Below are positions 1 to 7,430 of a stretch of 16,251 bases of DNA, piece by piece (positions within the stretch are counted from its first letter, which is position 1; each line of letters begins with the position of its first letter). The notes beneath the pieces are model-generated. The model saw only the letters and a program-made list of their open reading frames with translations. It did no database searches and was not told the origin of the DNA. A program made the translations under genes and the position numbers. The stretch is from DAOTZS01 sp034434335 (GTDB lineage: Bacteria > Chloroflexota > Anaerolineae > CG2-30-64-16): positions 1 to 16,251 of the forward strand of contig DAOTZS010000118.1 of NCBI GenBank assembly GCA_034434335.1. Reading direction: 5' to 3'.

Positions 1-2
1 TG

Positions 3-47
3 ATCTTCGCCATCCAGATGCTTTGGAAAGCTGTGGCAGGGAGATGA
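3..47 (+). CDS. C-terminal end of a membrane permease, probably TauE/SafE family (partial)
   Basis: The window opens inside a reading frame that ends with IFAIQMLWKAVAGR and a TGA at 45-47. The short hydrophobic segment followed by a basic tail fits the end of a membrane protein. The stop overlaps the next ATG as ATGA (44-47), which is typical of translationally coupled genes. DUF1634 proteins are commonly encoded directly after TauE/SafE-type anion or sulfonate exporters, so that family is the best guess. Only 14 residues are visible, so the family call rests on context and not on homology. Confidence 0.5.
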   Translation: MFAIQMLWKAVAGR

Positions 48-532
48 CGATGAAGGCCACCCGGTCGCAAATAGCCCAGGCACTTCGGCATGACTTTGGG
101 GTGTGGTTGGCCCGGAGGTGGTCAGGGGCAACCGAGGTACTCCGGCGAGGCGCTACTGGGTGGCTTGCCAGAAAGAAACGGGCCTCAGCCTTGGCAGCCA
201 CGCGCGACCTCAACGAAGTGGTGCATCAGATCCTGGTCATTGGCCTGGTCCTCAGCGCTGTCCTGATGCTGGTGGGGCTGGTGATTGACCTGGTGCTCCA
301 GGGTGCTCTGCCAACGACAGTGCTCCCCCCGGCGGAGGCGGTCCGGCGGGCACTTTCCCTGCGCCCATCGGGGTTCCTCTCGTTAGGCCTGCTCACCTTG
401 ATCTTGACCCCCTTGTTGCGCGTGGTGGGTTCTCTGGTCGTTTTCGCCTGGGAGCGCGATGGCCGCTACGTCGCTGTCACGGCGCTGGTGTTGATTGTGA
501 TGCTCGTAAGCCTGTGGGTCGGGCAGGGATGA
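44..532 (+). CDS. DUF1634 family membrane protein
   Basis: This is a small integral membrane protein of 162 residues with three predicted membrane helices, near residues 62-85, 110-135 and 140-160. The run TPLLRVVGSLVVFAWERDG followed by a hydrophobic helix closely resembles the conserved core of DUF1634 proteins. Their function is unknown, and they usually accompany TauE/SafE permeases. The N-terminal ~55 residues are rich in Arg and Lys and probably cytoplasmic, which is longer than the core family needs. The start at 44 is chosen because it overlaps the upstream stop (ATGA). ATG 50, with AGGGAG at 38-43, is a good alternative, and a TTG at 23 is unlikely. It probably forms an accessory subunit of the upstream permease. 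The next gene follows with almost no gap. Confidence 0.75.
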   Translation: MTMKATRSQIAQALRHDFGVWLARRWSGATEVLRRGATGWLARKKRASALAATRDLNEVVHQILVIGLVLSAVLMLVGLVIDLVLQGALPTTVLPPAEAVRRALSLRPSGFLSLGLLTLILTPLLRVVGSLVVFAWERDGRYVAVTALVLIVMLVSLWVGQG

Positions 533-549
533 AGTCCGGAGAAGGGAGG

Positions 550-1605
550 ATGAGCCAGGTTCCAGCTGTCGAATCTTCGGTGCGCCTCATCTACACCATC
601 GCGCAGGTGATGAACGCTGGCTTGGGGCGACAGGAGTTGCTGGAACGCATGTTGCAGAGCGTCGTCACCGAATTAGGGTATAAGGCCGCTTCGATTCGCC
701 TGTTGGATCCTGAACAGAGGACGATGGAGATACAGGCGGCCTACGGCTTGAGCGAGCGGTATCTCTCCAAGGGACCGGTGGAGGTAGATCGTAGCCCTAT
801 TGATCGCGATGTGTTGCAGGGGAACGCGGTCATCCTGCGGGATGTGACGCGTGACGCCGGGCTGCAATATCCGGAAGAGGCACGTCAGGAAGGGATCTGC
901 TCGGTGTTGGCCGTGCCGCTGCGGATACTGGATCGCCCCCTGGGAGTGCTGCGAGTATATACCGGCGAGCCCCATGAATTCTCCCTTTCTGAGCAACTGC
1001 TGGTAGGGGCGATTGCTAATCTGGCCGCAGGTGCCATACGCAGTGCTCATCTTTACCATGCTATCCATAGCATTGCCGCTGAGGTGAACTCAAGCCTCAA
1101 GCTCGACGAGGTGCTGAGGGCGTTGCTGCGCAAGGTGATCGAAGAGGTGAACTGTAAGGCTGCCCTGATCCGCCTTCTGGGGCCGCGCAAGAAGCGTCTG
1201 CACCTGATAGCAGCGGAGGGTTTGAGCGAGCGTTATCTGAAGAAAGGCGAAATCAGGGTAGAAGATAGCCCGATCGACCGCCAGGTACTGCAGGGCCGGC
1301 CGGCCATGATCTACGACGTACAACGGGAGGCAGGATTTCAGTATCCGGAAGAGGCGGCGCGAGAGGGGATTCGCTCGGTGCTGGCTGTGCCGTTGCGGGT
1401 GCGCGAGGAAGTTATTGGCGTGCTCAGGGCTTATTCGGCTCAGCCTCATCGTTTCAGCGAGGAAGAGGTGGAGTTCCTGGAGGCGATTGCCGACCTGGGC
1501 GCGGTAGCGATCGAGAACGCCCGGCTGCATGAGGCGCTGGGTGAGAAGTATGAAGCGGCCCGCGAGGATTGGTCTGGCTGGTATCGCTTCCTGACCATGG
1601 GATAA
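550..1605 (+). CDS. Tandem GAF domain protein
   Basis: This 351-residue soluble protein consists almost entirely of two GAF domains, roughly residues 25-170 and 185-335. GAF domains bind small ligands or chromophores and normally feed signals to an output domain. The two copies look like an internal duplication. Each carries GLSERYL, then SPIDR-x-VLQG, then QYPEEA, then SVLAVPLR, in the same order and at the same spacing. No kinase, GGDEF, PAS, HTH or phosphatase domain follows; the protein ends in a short acidic/aromatic tail (AREDWSGWYRFL). ATG 550 has GGAG at 537-540. ATG 529 overlaps the previous stop (ATGA) and would add seven residues. The next gene's ribosome binding site overlaps this stop codon, so the gene is co-transcribed with an ABC sugar transporter. 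A role as a cytoplasmic sensor for that transporter is inference. Confidence 0.85.
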   Translation: MSQVPAVESSVRLIYTIAQVMNAGLGRQELLERMLQSVVTELGYKAASIRLLDPEQRTMEIQAAYGLSERYLSKGPVEVDRSPIDRDVLQGNAVILRDVTRDAGLQYPEEARQEGICSVLAVPLRILDRPLGVLRVYTGEPHEFSLSEQLLVGAIANLAAGAIRSAHLYHAIHSIAAEVNSSLKLDEVLRALLRKVIEEVNCKAALIRLLGPRKKRLHLIAAEGLSERYLKKGEIRVEDSPIDRQVLQGRPAMIYDVQREAGFQYPEEAAREGIRSVLAVPLRVREEVIGVLRAYSAQPHRFSEEEVEFLEAIADLGAVAIENARLHEALGEKYEAAREDWSGWYRFLTMG

Positions 1606-1617
1606 GGAGTCTGGCCA

Positions 1618-2397
1618 ATGGATTATCTGTTGCGCATGGTAAATATCTCCAAGACTTTTGGAGAAGTTCAGGCTCTGCGCTCTGTCAACTTTCACGTCGG
1701 GGTCAATGAGATCGTGGGTTTGGTGGGCGACAACGGGGCTGGCAAATCCACGCTGATCAAGATCATCACCGGCTACCATCGCCCAGACCCCGGAGGTGAG
1801 CTCTATTTCAAGGGGCAGAAGATCGAGGATTGGAGCGTCACCAAGGCTCGCCAGCTTGGCATAGAGACCGTCTACCAGGAACGGGCCCTGGCCGACCAGC
1901 AGGCCATGTGGCGCAACATCTTCATGGGGCGGGAGCTGACGGATCGCTTTGGCATGCTGGACATCCGCCGTATGCGCGAGGAAACCCAGCGCCTGATGAA
2001 AACGATGATGGGGTTCACCTCGCTGGCAGTGACTCCCGACACCAGGGTGAAAACCATGTCGGGCGGCGAAAGGCAGGGGGTGGCAATCACGCGTGCCCTT
2101 TACTTTAACGCGGAGCTGATCATCCTGGATGAGCCAACTATGGGCCTATCCCTTTCGGAGACCAGGAAATGTCTAGATTTTGTTAGGGGCATCAAAGAGG
2201 CCGGCAAGTCCTGCATCTTTATTGACCACAACATCTTCCATGTCTACCCGGTGGCTGATCGCATTGTGGTGCTGGACAGAGGTGCTGTAGCCGGCGAATT
2301 CTCCAAAGAAGAGATTACCCTGGAAGAGCTGATGGCCAAACTTTATCATGTGGCCCAGACGGGCAGGCTCAACAGCGAGCCTGCCGACGTAAGATAG
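1618..2397 (+). CDS. CUT2-type sugar ABC transporter ATP-binding protein
   Basis: This is a cytoplasmic ATPase that would energise sugar import. Walker A is GDNGAGKST (residues 37-45), the Q-loop Gln is 87, the ABC signature is MSGGERQ (147-153), Walker B ends in D171-E172, and the switch His is 204. At 259 residues it has a single nucleotide-binding domain. This resembles FrcA-type subunits and not the ~500-residue double-domain RbsA/XylG ATPases, so the transporter should use a homodimer. The ribosome binding site TAAGGAG overlaps the stop of the GAF gene and sits 8 nt before the ATG. The permease gene follows after 68 nt. The substrate cannot be read from this subunit; the monosaccharide assignment follows from resemblance to the CUT2 family. 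Confidence 0.92.
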   Translation: MDYLLRMVNISKTFGEVQALRSVNFHVGVNEIVGLVGDNGAGKSTLIKIITGYHRPDPGGELYFKGQKIEDWSVTKARQLGIETVYQERALADQQAMWRNIFMGRELTDRFGMLDIRRMREETQRLMKTMMGFTSLAVTPDTRVKTMSGGERQGVAITRALYFNAELIILDEPTMGLSLSETRKCLDFVRGIKEAGKSCIFIDHNIFHVYPVADRIVVLDRGAVAGEFSKEEITLEELMAKLYHVAQTGRLNSEPADVR

Positions 2398-2465
2398 CGG
2401 CCGGCACGTTATAGCCCTCAAAAGGATAGCAGCCAGGCCGGCTTGCGTGGGGAGGCATGTCTCGT

Positions 2466-3479
2466 ATGGACTCAGCAGCAAAGGTTCAAGCCCGTGTATC
2501 TCCGGCGCGCGCCTTAGAGGCAGTTGGCAGGTGGGCCCGCCGCTACGGGTTGCAGATCGGCATTGTCGGCGTGGCGTTGTTCGTCTGGATATTGTTCCTG
2601 ATCGGCTCGCCCCGCACGTTCCTCTCGTACAACATCTACGAAGCGTTCATGTCTACTACCCCCTTCTTCGCGCTGATTGCCATCCCCTTGACCCTGGTGA
2701 TCATCGCCGCGGAGATCGACCTGTCGTTCCCCTCTATCATGGCCTTCGGCATGACCGCCTTCGAGGTGGTCTTCCTGGCCACCAACAGTGTCTGGCTGGG
2801 ATTCATTGCCTGCCTGATCGCCGGCACCCTGGCGGGACTGCTGAACGGCGTGATCGTGGTGCGGGTGGGCATCCCTTCCCTGGTGGCCACTATCGGCACC
2901 CAGTTCTTCTGGCGGGGCGTGGTGATGGTGGTGACCAGCGGCAATGGCATCGGCCTGACCCCCGTCAAACAGACGATCCTCTACGATGCGATGGTGGGCC
3001 GGCTTGCGGGAAGGATACCTGCCCAGTTCATCTGGACGATCATCTTTGCCGTGATCGTCTGGTTCATCTTGAACCGCCACAAACTGGGCGCGCATGTCTA
3101 TCTGGTGGGCGATAACGTGGAGAGTGCCCGGCTGATGGGTGTCAACGTAGAGCGCACCAAGATGCTGGTCTTCGCCATCACTGGCTTTGCGGCTGCGTTT
3201 GCGGGCTTTGTGGTGAGCGTCGAGGTGCTCTATTTCTGGCCCACGCTGGGCGAAGGCTATATGCTGAGCACCCTGGCCTCGGTCTTCCTGGGGGGCACCT
3301 CAGTGTTTGGCGGCACCGGTACCATCTTTGGCACCTTCGTGGCCTGCTTCATCATCGGGGCTATCAACGCCGGCATTGTGGCCGCCGGCCTGACCGGCTT
3401 CTGGACCAGCGTTATCTATGGGCTGATCATCGTGATCTCGGTGTCGCTGCAGGCCGTTCTCATTCGCCGTCTGGCGTAA
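2466..3479 (+). CDS. CUT2-type sugar ABC transporter permease (RbsC/FrcB-like)
   Basis: This very hydrophobic protein of about 337 residues has eight to ten predicted membrane segments and forms the membrane channel of the preceding ATPase. Family hallmarks are the segment SLVATIGTQFFWRGVVMVV and the glycine-rich C-terminal part FGGTGTIFGTFVACFIIGA, as in RbsC, FrcB and XylH permeases. ATG 2466 has GGGGAGG 10 nt upstream. An ATG at 2457 is in frame but only 1 nt from that site, and would add MSR. As usual for CUT2 permeases, no EAA loop of the CUT1 type is present. A substrate-binding protein normally completes the system, but none is encoded beside it, so the partner must lie elsewhere. Confidence 0.92.
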   Translation: MDSAAKVQARVSPARALEAVGRWARRYGLQIGIVGVALFVWILFLIGSPRTFLSYNIYEAFMSTTPFFALIAIPLTLVIIAAEIDLSFPSIMAFGMTAFEVVFLATNSVWLGFIACLIAGTLAGLLNGVIVVRVGIPSLVATIGTQFFWRGVVMVVTSGNGIGLTPVKQTILYDAMVGRLAGRIPAQFIWTIIFAVIVWFILNRHKLGAHVYLVGDNVESARLMGVNVERTKMLVFAITGFAAAFAGFVVSVEVLYFWPTLGEGYMLSTLASVFLGGTSVFGGTGTIFGTFVACFIIGAINAGIVAAGLTGFWTSVIYGLIIVISVSLQAVLIRRLA

Positions 3480-3525
3480 CGGGCATGTATTGCCTGTTCA
3501 CCTTTTTCTGGAGAGAGATGAATCC

Positions 3526-4947
3526 ATGGCTGGCAACAAGACTACCTTTGCGCTCTTCTTCGGTAACCGTGGCTTCTTCCCGGCTTCATTGATTGCGGCA
3601 GCCCGGGAGGAGATGGAGCAGGTGCTCAGGGGTTGGGGGCACCAGGTGTTGATGCTGGACGCCGAGGCTACCCGCTATGGGGCGGTGGAGACCGCGCGCG
3701 AGGGGGAGGTGTACGCTCGCTTCCTGGCAGAGCACCGGGGCCAGTTCGGGGGTGTTATCCTCTGCCTGCCGAACTTCGGTGATGAGACGGGAGCACTGAC
3801 GGCCCTTCAGGACGCTGGTGTGCCGATCCTGGTGCAGGCCTATCCTGACGAGCTGGACAAGATGGCCCCTGCCCTCCGCCGCGACGCGTTCTGTGGCAAG
3901 ATCTCGATCATGGATGTGTTTCACCAGTCTGGGGTCAAGTTCACCGCTCTAAAGCCCCATGTGGTCAGCCCCCGCAGCGCAGCCTTTCGGGCCAACGTGG
4001 ACACCTTCGACCGCATCTGCCGGGTGGTCAACGGCCTGCGCCGCATGAAGGTGGGCGCCATCGGCGCGCGCGTGACGCCGTTCAAGACGGTGCGCATTGA
4101 TGAGATCACTTTGCAGCGTTACGGCATCAGTGTGGAAACGCTGGATCTATCCGATGTCTTCGCGCGGATGAAAGCAGTCAAGCCCGACAGCCCTGCCTTC
4201 CGGGCGAAAGCGGAGCAGTTGCGCGCCTACACCTCCTGGGAAGGGGTGCCCGACGCGGCTTTTGAGCAGCTCGTGCGGCTGGGAGCCACCCTGGATGCCA
4301 TCATCGAGGAGTATCGCCTGGATGCCCTGGGCATCCGCTGCTGGCTGGAGATGCAGCTTCAGTTGCGGGTTTCACCCTGTGTGCTGCTGAGCGAACTGAA
4401 CAGCCGTGGTATTGCGGCTGCCTGCGAGGTGGACATCGGCAGCGCGGTGATGATGCGCGCGCTGAGCCTGGCATCGGATGGCCCCCCGGCCTGCCTGGAC
4501 TGGAACAACAATTACGGGGATGAGGCCGACAAGTGCATCCTGTTCCACTGCGGCCCGGTGCCGACGGGGCTGATGGTTGATTCCGGCCGGGTTGTGGATC
4601 ACGCCATGCTCATCAGCACGCTGGGGGAAGGGGCCAGCTTTGGGCCGAACGTGGGGCGGATCGCGCCCGGGGATTTCACCTTCGGCGGCCTGCTGACCGA
4701 GGCTGGGGCGATCAAAGTCTACCTGGGGGAGGGGCGTTTCACCGCCGACCCCATCCCGGCCGATTTCTTCGGGTGTGCTGGGGTGGCCGAGGTCCCCCAC
4801 CTTCAGGATGTGCTGCTGCACATTGGGCAGCATGGACACCGCCATCACGTGAGCCTTGCTCCGGGGCATGTGTTGGAGCCGGTGCGCGAGGCGCTGAGCA
4901 AGTACCTGGGTTTTGAGGTCGCGACACCTGGGGCCAACTCGCGATAA
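3526..4947 (+). CDS. L-fucose/L-arabinose isomerase family protein
   Basis: This is a 473-residue cytoplasmic protein of the FucI/AraA superfamily, whose members interconvert aldoses and ketoses using a divalent metal. The N-terminal Rossmann-like part carries GVILCLPNFGDE (76-87). The segment AFRANVDTFDRICRVVNGLR (153-172) and the central block around CEVDIGSA (300-307) are typical of the superfamily. By analogy with E. coli FucI (Glu, Asp and His ligands), candidate metal ligands are E275, D303 and a His in HGHRHH (436-441); this mapping is approximate. The protein is shorter than classical FucI (about 590 residues). ATG 3526 is chosen because GGAGAGA lies about 9 nt upstream; the in-frame TTG at 3490 lacks a site. 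It follows the CUT2 permease by 46 nt and probably acts on the imported sugar. Exact substrate is unknown: a deoxy, pentose or sulfo-sugar are all possible. Confidence 0.82.
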   Translation: MAGNKTTFALFFGNRGFFPASLIAAAREEMEQVLRGWGHQVLMLDAEATRYGAVETAREGEVYARFLAEHRGQFGGVILCLPNFGDETGALTALQDAGVPILVQAYPDELDKMAPALRRDAFCGKISIMDVFHQSGVKFTALKPHVVSPRSAAFRANVDTFDRICRVVNGLRRMKVGAIGARVTPFKTVRIDEITLQRYGISVETLDLSDVFARMKAVKPDSPAFRAKAEQLRAYTSWEGVPDAAFEQLVRLGATLDAIIEEYRLDALGIRCWLEMQLQLRVSPCVLLSELNSRGIAAACEVDIGSAVMMRALSLASDGPPACLDWNNNYGDEADKCILFHCGPVPTGLMVDSGRVVDHAMLISTLGEGASFGPNVGRIAPGDFTFGGLLTEAGAIKVYLGEGRFTADPIPADFFGCAGVAEVPHLQDVLLHIGQHGHRHHVSLAPGHVLEPVREALSKYLGFEVATPGANSR

Positions 4948-4970
4948 CTGCCAGCAGGTGATCAGGCGGG

Positions 4971-4980
4971 AAGGAGGTGG
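4971..4980 (+). promoter_or_regulatory. Isolated Shine-Dalgarno-like sequence with no clear gene after it
   Basis: AAGGAGGTGG is nearly identical to the 16S rRNA anti-SD complement. It lies in the 121-nt spacer between the isomerase and the binding protein gene. No convincing open frame starts 5-10 nt downstream: GTG 4980 is too close and its frame continues into the next gene in the wrong phase. The functional site for the binding protein is the separate AAGGAGGAG at 5055-5063. It may be a remnant of a lost gene, a ribosome standby site, or chance. No clear promoter was recognised in this spacer. Confidence 0.25.
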
Positions 4981-5068
4981 TGCGTTACTCATTTGCCCTA
5001 TTGTGTGTTCTGCAACCAGGAAATCAGACTGCGCAGGAATATTTCCCAATCAGGAAGGAGGAGCCCCT

Positions 5069-6379
5069 ATGTCCAGCTGTAGAACCCTATCGCGTCGCGA
5101 GTTCTTGCGCCTGGCCGGTGTGACAGCAGCCGGTGCTGCCCTGGCTGCCTGCGTGCCGATCACGGCACCGCCGCCAGCTCAACCTCAACCGGAAGCCCCG
5201 ACAGCCGCGCCGCCCAAGGCGCCGGTCGAGATCGTATACGCCTTCCACGACCCCGCCGACTTTCGCAAAGAGGCAGTAGAGCTCTTCAGCCAGAAGTTCC
5301 CCGACATCAAAATCGTCCTGCAGCAAATCCCGGATGAGTTCCCCACCAAGATCTTCACCATGGCAGCCGCCGGCACCCTGACCGACGTGGTGCGGGTGTG
5401 GGAACCGATGGTGCTGGAATTCGGCCGGGCTGGCCAGGTGATCGACCTGCAGCCCTACATTGATGCTCAGCCCGACTTTAATGCCGAGGACTTCATTGAG
5501 AGCTTCTACAACTTCCCGGTCATCGCCGGGAAGCGCTACGGTATCGCAGATGGCTGGAACGGCCATGTCGCGTATTACAACAAGAACTTGTTTGACCAGG
5601 CTGGCGTTCCTTACCCCACGGAAGACTGGAACTGGGATGACTACGTTGCCATCGCCCGCAAGATCTCCAAGCCTGAGGCGAAGATCTGGGGTGACATTGG
5701 GTTGTATATCGGCTGGCTGCACTGGAGCCACAAGTTGGTGTGGCAGAACGGCGGTCGCATCTACAACGACGACTATACCAAGTGCTTGATGGACAGCCCG
5801 GAGGCCATCGAGGCGTTGCAATACTGGGCCGACTTGCAGCAAGAGGCTTTTATCATGCCGTCGCCGGCCCAGGCAGAAGGTCTGGGCAACCTCTTCCAGT
5901 CGGGCCACGCGGCCATGCAGCGCGTTGGTACCTGGGAGATCGGTCCACTGGCTGAGAGCGAATTTGCCTGGGACCTCCTGCCCGAGCCCAAGCGAAAGGA
6001 ACGCCGCACCCTCCTCCACACAGCCTTCAACGTCATCCCGGTGACCACCAAGAACAAAGATGCTGCCTGGACGTGGCTGAACTTCATCGTCGGGCCTGAG
6101 GGACAGTACCTGTACGTGAAGAAGAATGCCACCCCAGGCACACGGCGCTCCGTCAACAAGAGGATGCCATGGGCCAGGGAGGGGCTTAACGTGCGCTGGG
6201 ATGTCGTGCCGGCAGCCGGTGAGTATGGGATCCTGGTGCCTGCGCCACCGAATGTGGGTGAGGTGGAAAAGATCCTGGGCGACGCCGTTCAGGCTATCTT
6301 CCTTGGCAAGGCCAAGGCTGCTGAGATCCTGCCTGAGGCGGCCGCTAAAGCGACAGAGGCATTGACCAAGCAGCTCTAG
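5069..6379 (+). CDS. CUT1 sugar ABC transporter solute-binding lipoprotein (family 1), Tat signal
   Basis: This 436-residue extracellular sugar-binding protein captures substrate for the permeases encoded next. The N-terminus has a twin-arginine motif (SRREFL, residues 8-13), a short hydrophobic stretch and a lipobox LAAC with Cys28. It should therefore be exported folded and anchored as a lipoprotein. A Pro/Ala/Gln-rich linker (about 29-52) precedes the mature domain, a layout common in Chloroflexota. The body fits family 1 binding proteins: VEIVYAFHDP at the start, GTLTDVVRVWEP, and an aromatic-rich middle (TEDWNWDDYVAIARKI, then WLHWSHKLVWQNGGR) likely to stack on sugar rings. ATG 5069 follows a strong AAGGAGGAG site at 5055-5063; upstream in-frame codons lack the signal peptide. 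Two hairpins lie just after the stop. Confidence 0.95.
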   Translation: MSSCRTLSRREFLRLAGVTAAGAALAACVPITAPPPAQPQPEAPTAAPPKAPVEIVYAFHDPADFRKEAVELFSQKFPDIKIVLQQIPDEFPTKIFTMAAAGTLTDVVRVWEPMVLEFGRAGQVIDLQPYIDAQPDFNAEDFIESFYNFPVIAGKRYGIADGWNGHVAYYNKNLFDQAGVPYPTEDWNWDDYVAIARKISKPEAKIWGDIGLYIGWLHWSHKLVWQNGGRIYNDDYTKCLMDSPEAIEALQYWADLQQEAFIMPSPAQAEGLGNLFQSGHAAMQRVGTWEIGPLAESEFAWDLLPEPKRKERRTLLHTAFNVIPVTTKNKDAAWTWLNFIVGPEGQYLYVKKNATPGTRRSVNKRMPWAREGLNVRWDVVPAAGEYGILVPAPPNVGEVEKILGDAVQAIFLGKAKAAEILPEAAAKATEALTKQL

Positions 6380-6395
6380 GATCACCCAAGTGCAT

Positions 6396-6425
6396 GCTCC
6401 AAGCCCCCACTGCAGGGCTTGGAGC
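6396..6425 (+). terminator. Stem-loop with T-rich tail after the binding protein gene (attenuator or mRNA-protecting hairpin)
   Basis: An 11-bp perfect stem, GCTCCAAGCCC (6396-6406) with GGGCTTGGAGC (6415-6425), closes an 8-nt loop. A pyrimidine/T-rich run (ttctatctttctt, 6426-6438) follows. It starts 16 nt after the stop codon and lies before the permease genes. In several sugar importers, such as malE-malF, intergenic hairpins raise the amount of binding protein relative to permease by partial termination or by protecting the 3' end. The same role is inferred here. The T tract is broken by C and A residues, so termination is probably partial. Confidence 0.7.
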
Positions 6426-6443
6426 TTCTATCTTTCTTCCTCA

Positions 6444-6487
6444 GGGTGAGACTTTTGAAGCCCGAGGGGGCTTTGAAAGTCTCACCC
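6444..6487. repeat. 44-nt near-perfect palindrome in the binding protein-permease spacer
   Basis: GGGTGAGACTTT (6444-6455) pairs perfectly with AAAGTCTCACCC (6476-6487). The inner bases extend the stem to 20 bp with two G-T wobbles, around a GAGG loop (6464-6467). It lies 18 nt after the first hairpin and 26 nt before the permease start. It has no T tail on the + strand, so it looks more like a REP-type or MITE-like dispersed palindrome, or an mRNA stabiliser, than a second terminator. Which of these applies cannot be decided from one copy. Confidence 0.65.
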
Positions 6488-6513
6488 GTTGTATGGGCAC
6501 AGTGAGGCTCACC

Positions 6514-7428
6514 ATGCAACGTCATCGTCCCCGAGCCAGGCGACGGTTCAAACAGGCTCTGGAAGGTTACCTGTTCATTTCCCCCTGGATTATCGGCTTC
6601 ATCCTTTTTACAGCTGGACCTATTGTGGCTTCTTTTGTCCTCAGCTTCTTCAGGTGGAGCCTGATCCGCCCCCCGCGCCTGATCTGGCTCGATAACTACA
6701 TCGAGATATTCACCAGGGATCCGCTTTTCTGGCAATCCCTCAAAGTAACGCTGACCTACGTCGTGGTCGCCGTGCCTTTGCAGTTGGGTTTCGCGTTGCT
6801 CCTGGCCATCCTGCTCAATCAGAAGGTGCGCCTGATCCCCCTGTTCAGGACCATCTTCTACCTGCCGTCTCAGGTAAGCTCGGTGGCGGTGGCCGTGATC
6901 TTTCTCTGGATCTACCATCCGGAGCTTGGCCTGATCAACGAGCTCCTGCGCAGGGTCGGCATTCAAGGCCCGGCCTGGTTGATCTCTGAACGGTGGGCTC
7001 TGCCCGCGCTGATCTTCATGAGCCTGTGGTCGGTAGGAGGAGCGATGATCATCCTCTTGGCCGGGCTACAGGATATTCCACAACATCTCTATGAAGCGGC
7101 CGCGCTGGATGGGGCAGGCGAGATAGCGAAGTTCAGGCACATCACCCTGCCGATGCTGTCTCCGGTGCTCTTCTTCAACCTGGTGCTGGGGATCATTGCC
7201 GGTTTTCAATACTTTGCTCAAGCCTACGTGATGACTCGGGGCGGCCCATTGAATGCTACGCTCTTCTATGCTTTATATCTCTATCTCAACGCGTTCAATT
7301 TCCTGAAAATGGGTTACGCCGCCGCTCTGGCCTGGATCCTGTTCCTGATCATCATCGTGGTGACGATCTGGCAGGTGCGGCTTGCCCGTCGTTGGGTCTA
7401 CTATGAGTTTGAAGAGGTAAGGGGGTAG
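6514..7428 (+). CDS. CUT1 sugar ABC transporter permease (MalF/UgpA-like)
   Basis: This 304-residue inner-membrane permease has about six helices and is one half of the CUT1 channel. The cytoplasmic EAA loop that contacts the ATPase reads EAAALDGAGEIAKFRHITLP, matching the family pattern (EAA, then G, then LP). The N-terminus is strongly basic (RHRPRARRRFKQ), as expected for a cytoplasmic end. ATG 6514 has GAGG at 6504-6507, 6 nt upstream. The frame remains open further upstream, but the ATG at 6394 sits at the edge of a hairpin and would encode an atypical extension through both palindromes, so it is rejected. The second permease begins 2 nt after this stop. No ATPase gene is nearby, so a shared MsmK/UgpC-type ATPase elsewhere in the genome is expected. 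Confidence 0.93.
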   Translation: MQRHRPRARRRFKQALEGYLFISPWIIGFILFTAGPIVASFVLSFFRWSLIRPPRLIWLDNYIEIFTRDPLFWQSLKVTLTYVVVAVPLQLGFALLLAILLNQKVRLIPLFRTIFYLPSQVSSVAVAVIFLWIYHPELGLINELLRRVGIQGPAWLISERWALPALIFMSLWSVGGAMIILLAGLQDIPQHLYEAAALDGAGEIAKFRHITLPMLSPVLFFNLVLGIIAGFQYFAQAYVMTRGGPLNATLFYALYLYLNAFNFLKMGYAAALAWILFLIIIVVTIWQVRLARRWVYYEFEEVRG

Positions 7429-7430
7429 CG

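Noticed and set aside
2447..3115. 222-codon + strand frame overlapping the CUT2 permease
   Set aside because: It is rich in Arg, His, Pro and Gly with no domain, whereas the other frame gives a textbook permease.
3490..3525. TTG start for the isomerase-family protein
   Set aside because: There is no ribosome site before the TTG, while ATG 3526 has GGAGAGA about 9 nt upstream.
5087..6385. 432-codon open frame on the - strand
   Set aside because: It lies fully antisense to the well-supported solute-binding protein, has no recognisable domain and no ribosome site; long antisense frames are expected at this GC content.
6394..6513. N-terminal extension of the first CUT1 permease
   Set aside because: It would run through both hairpins, lacks a ribosome site, and adds residues unlike the family; ATG 6514 has GAGG at a proper distance.
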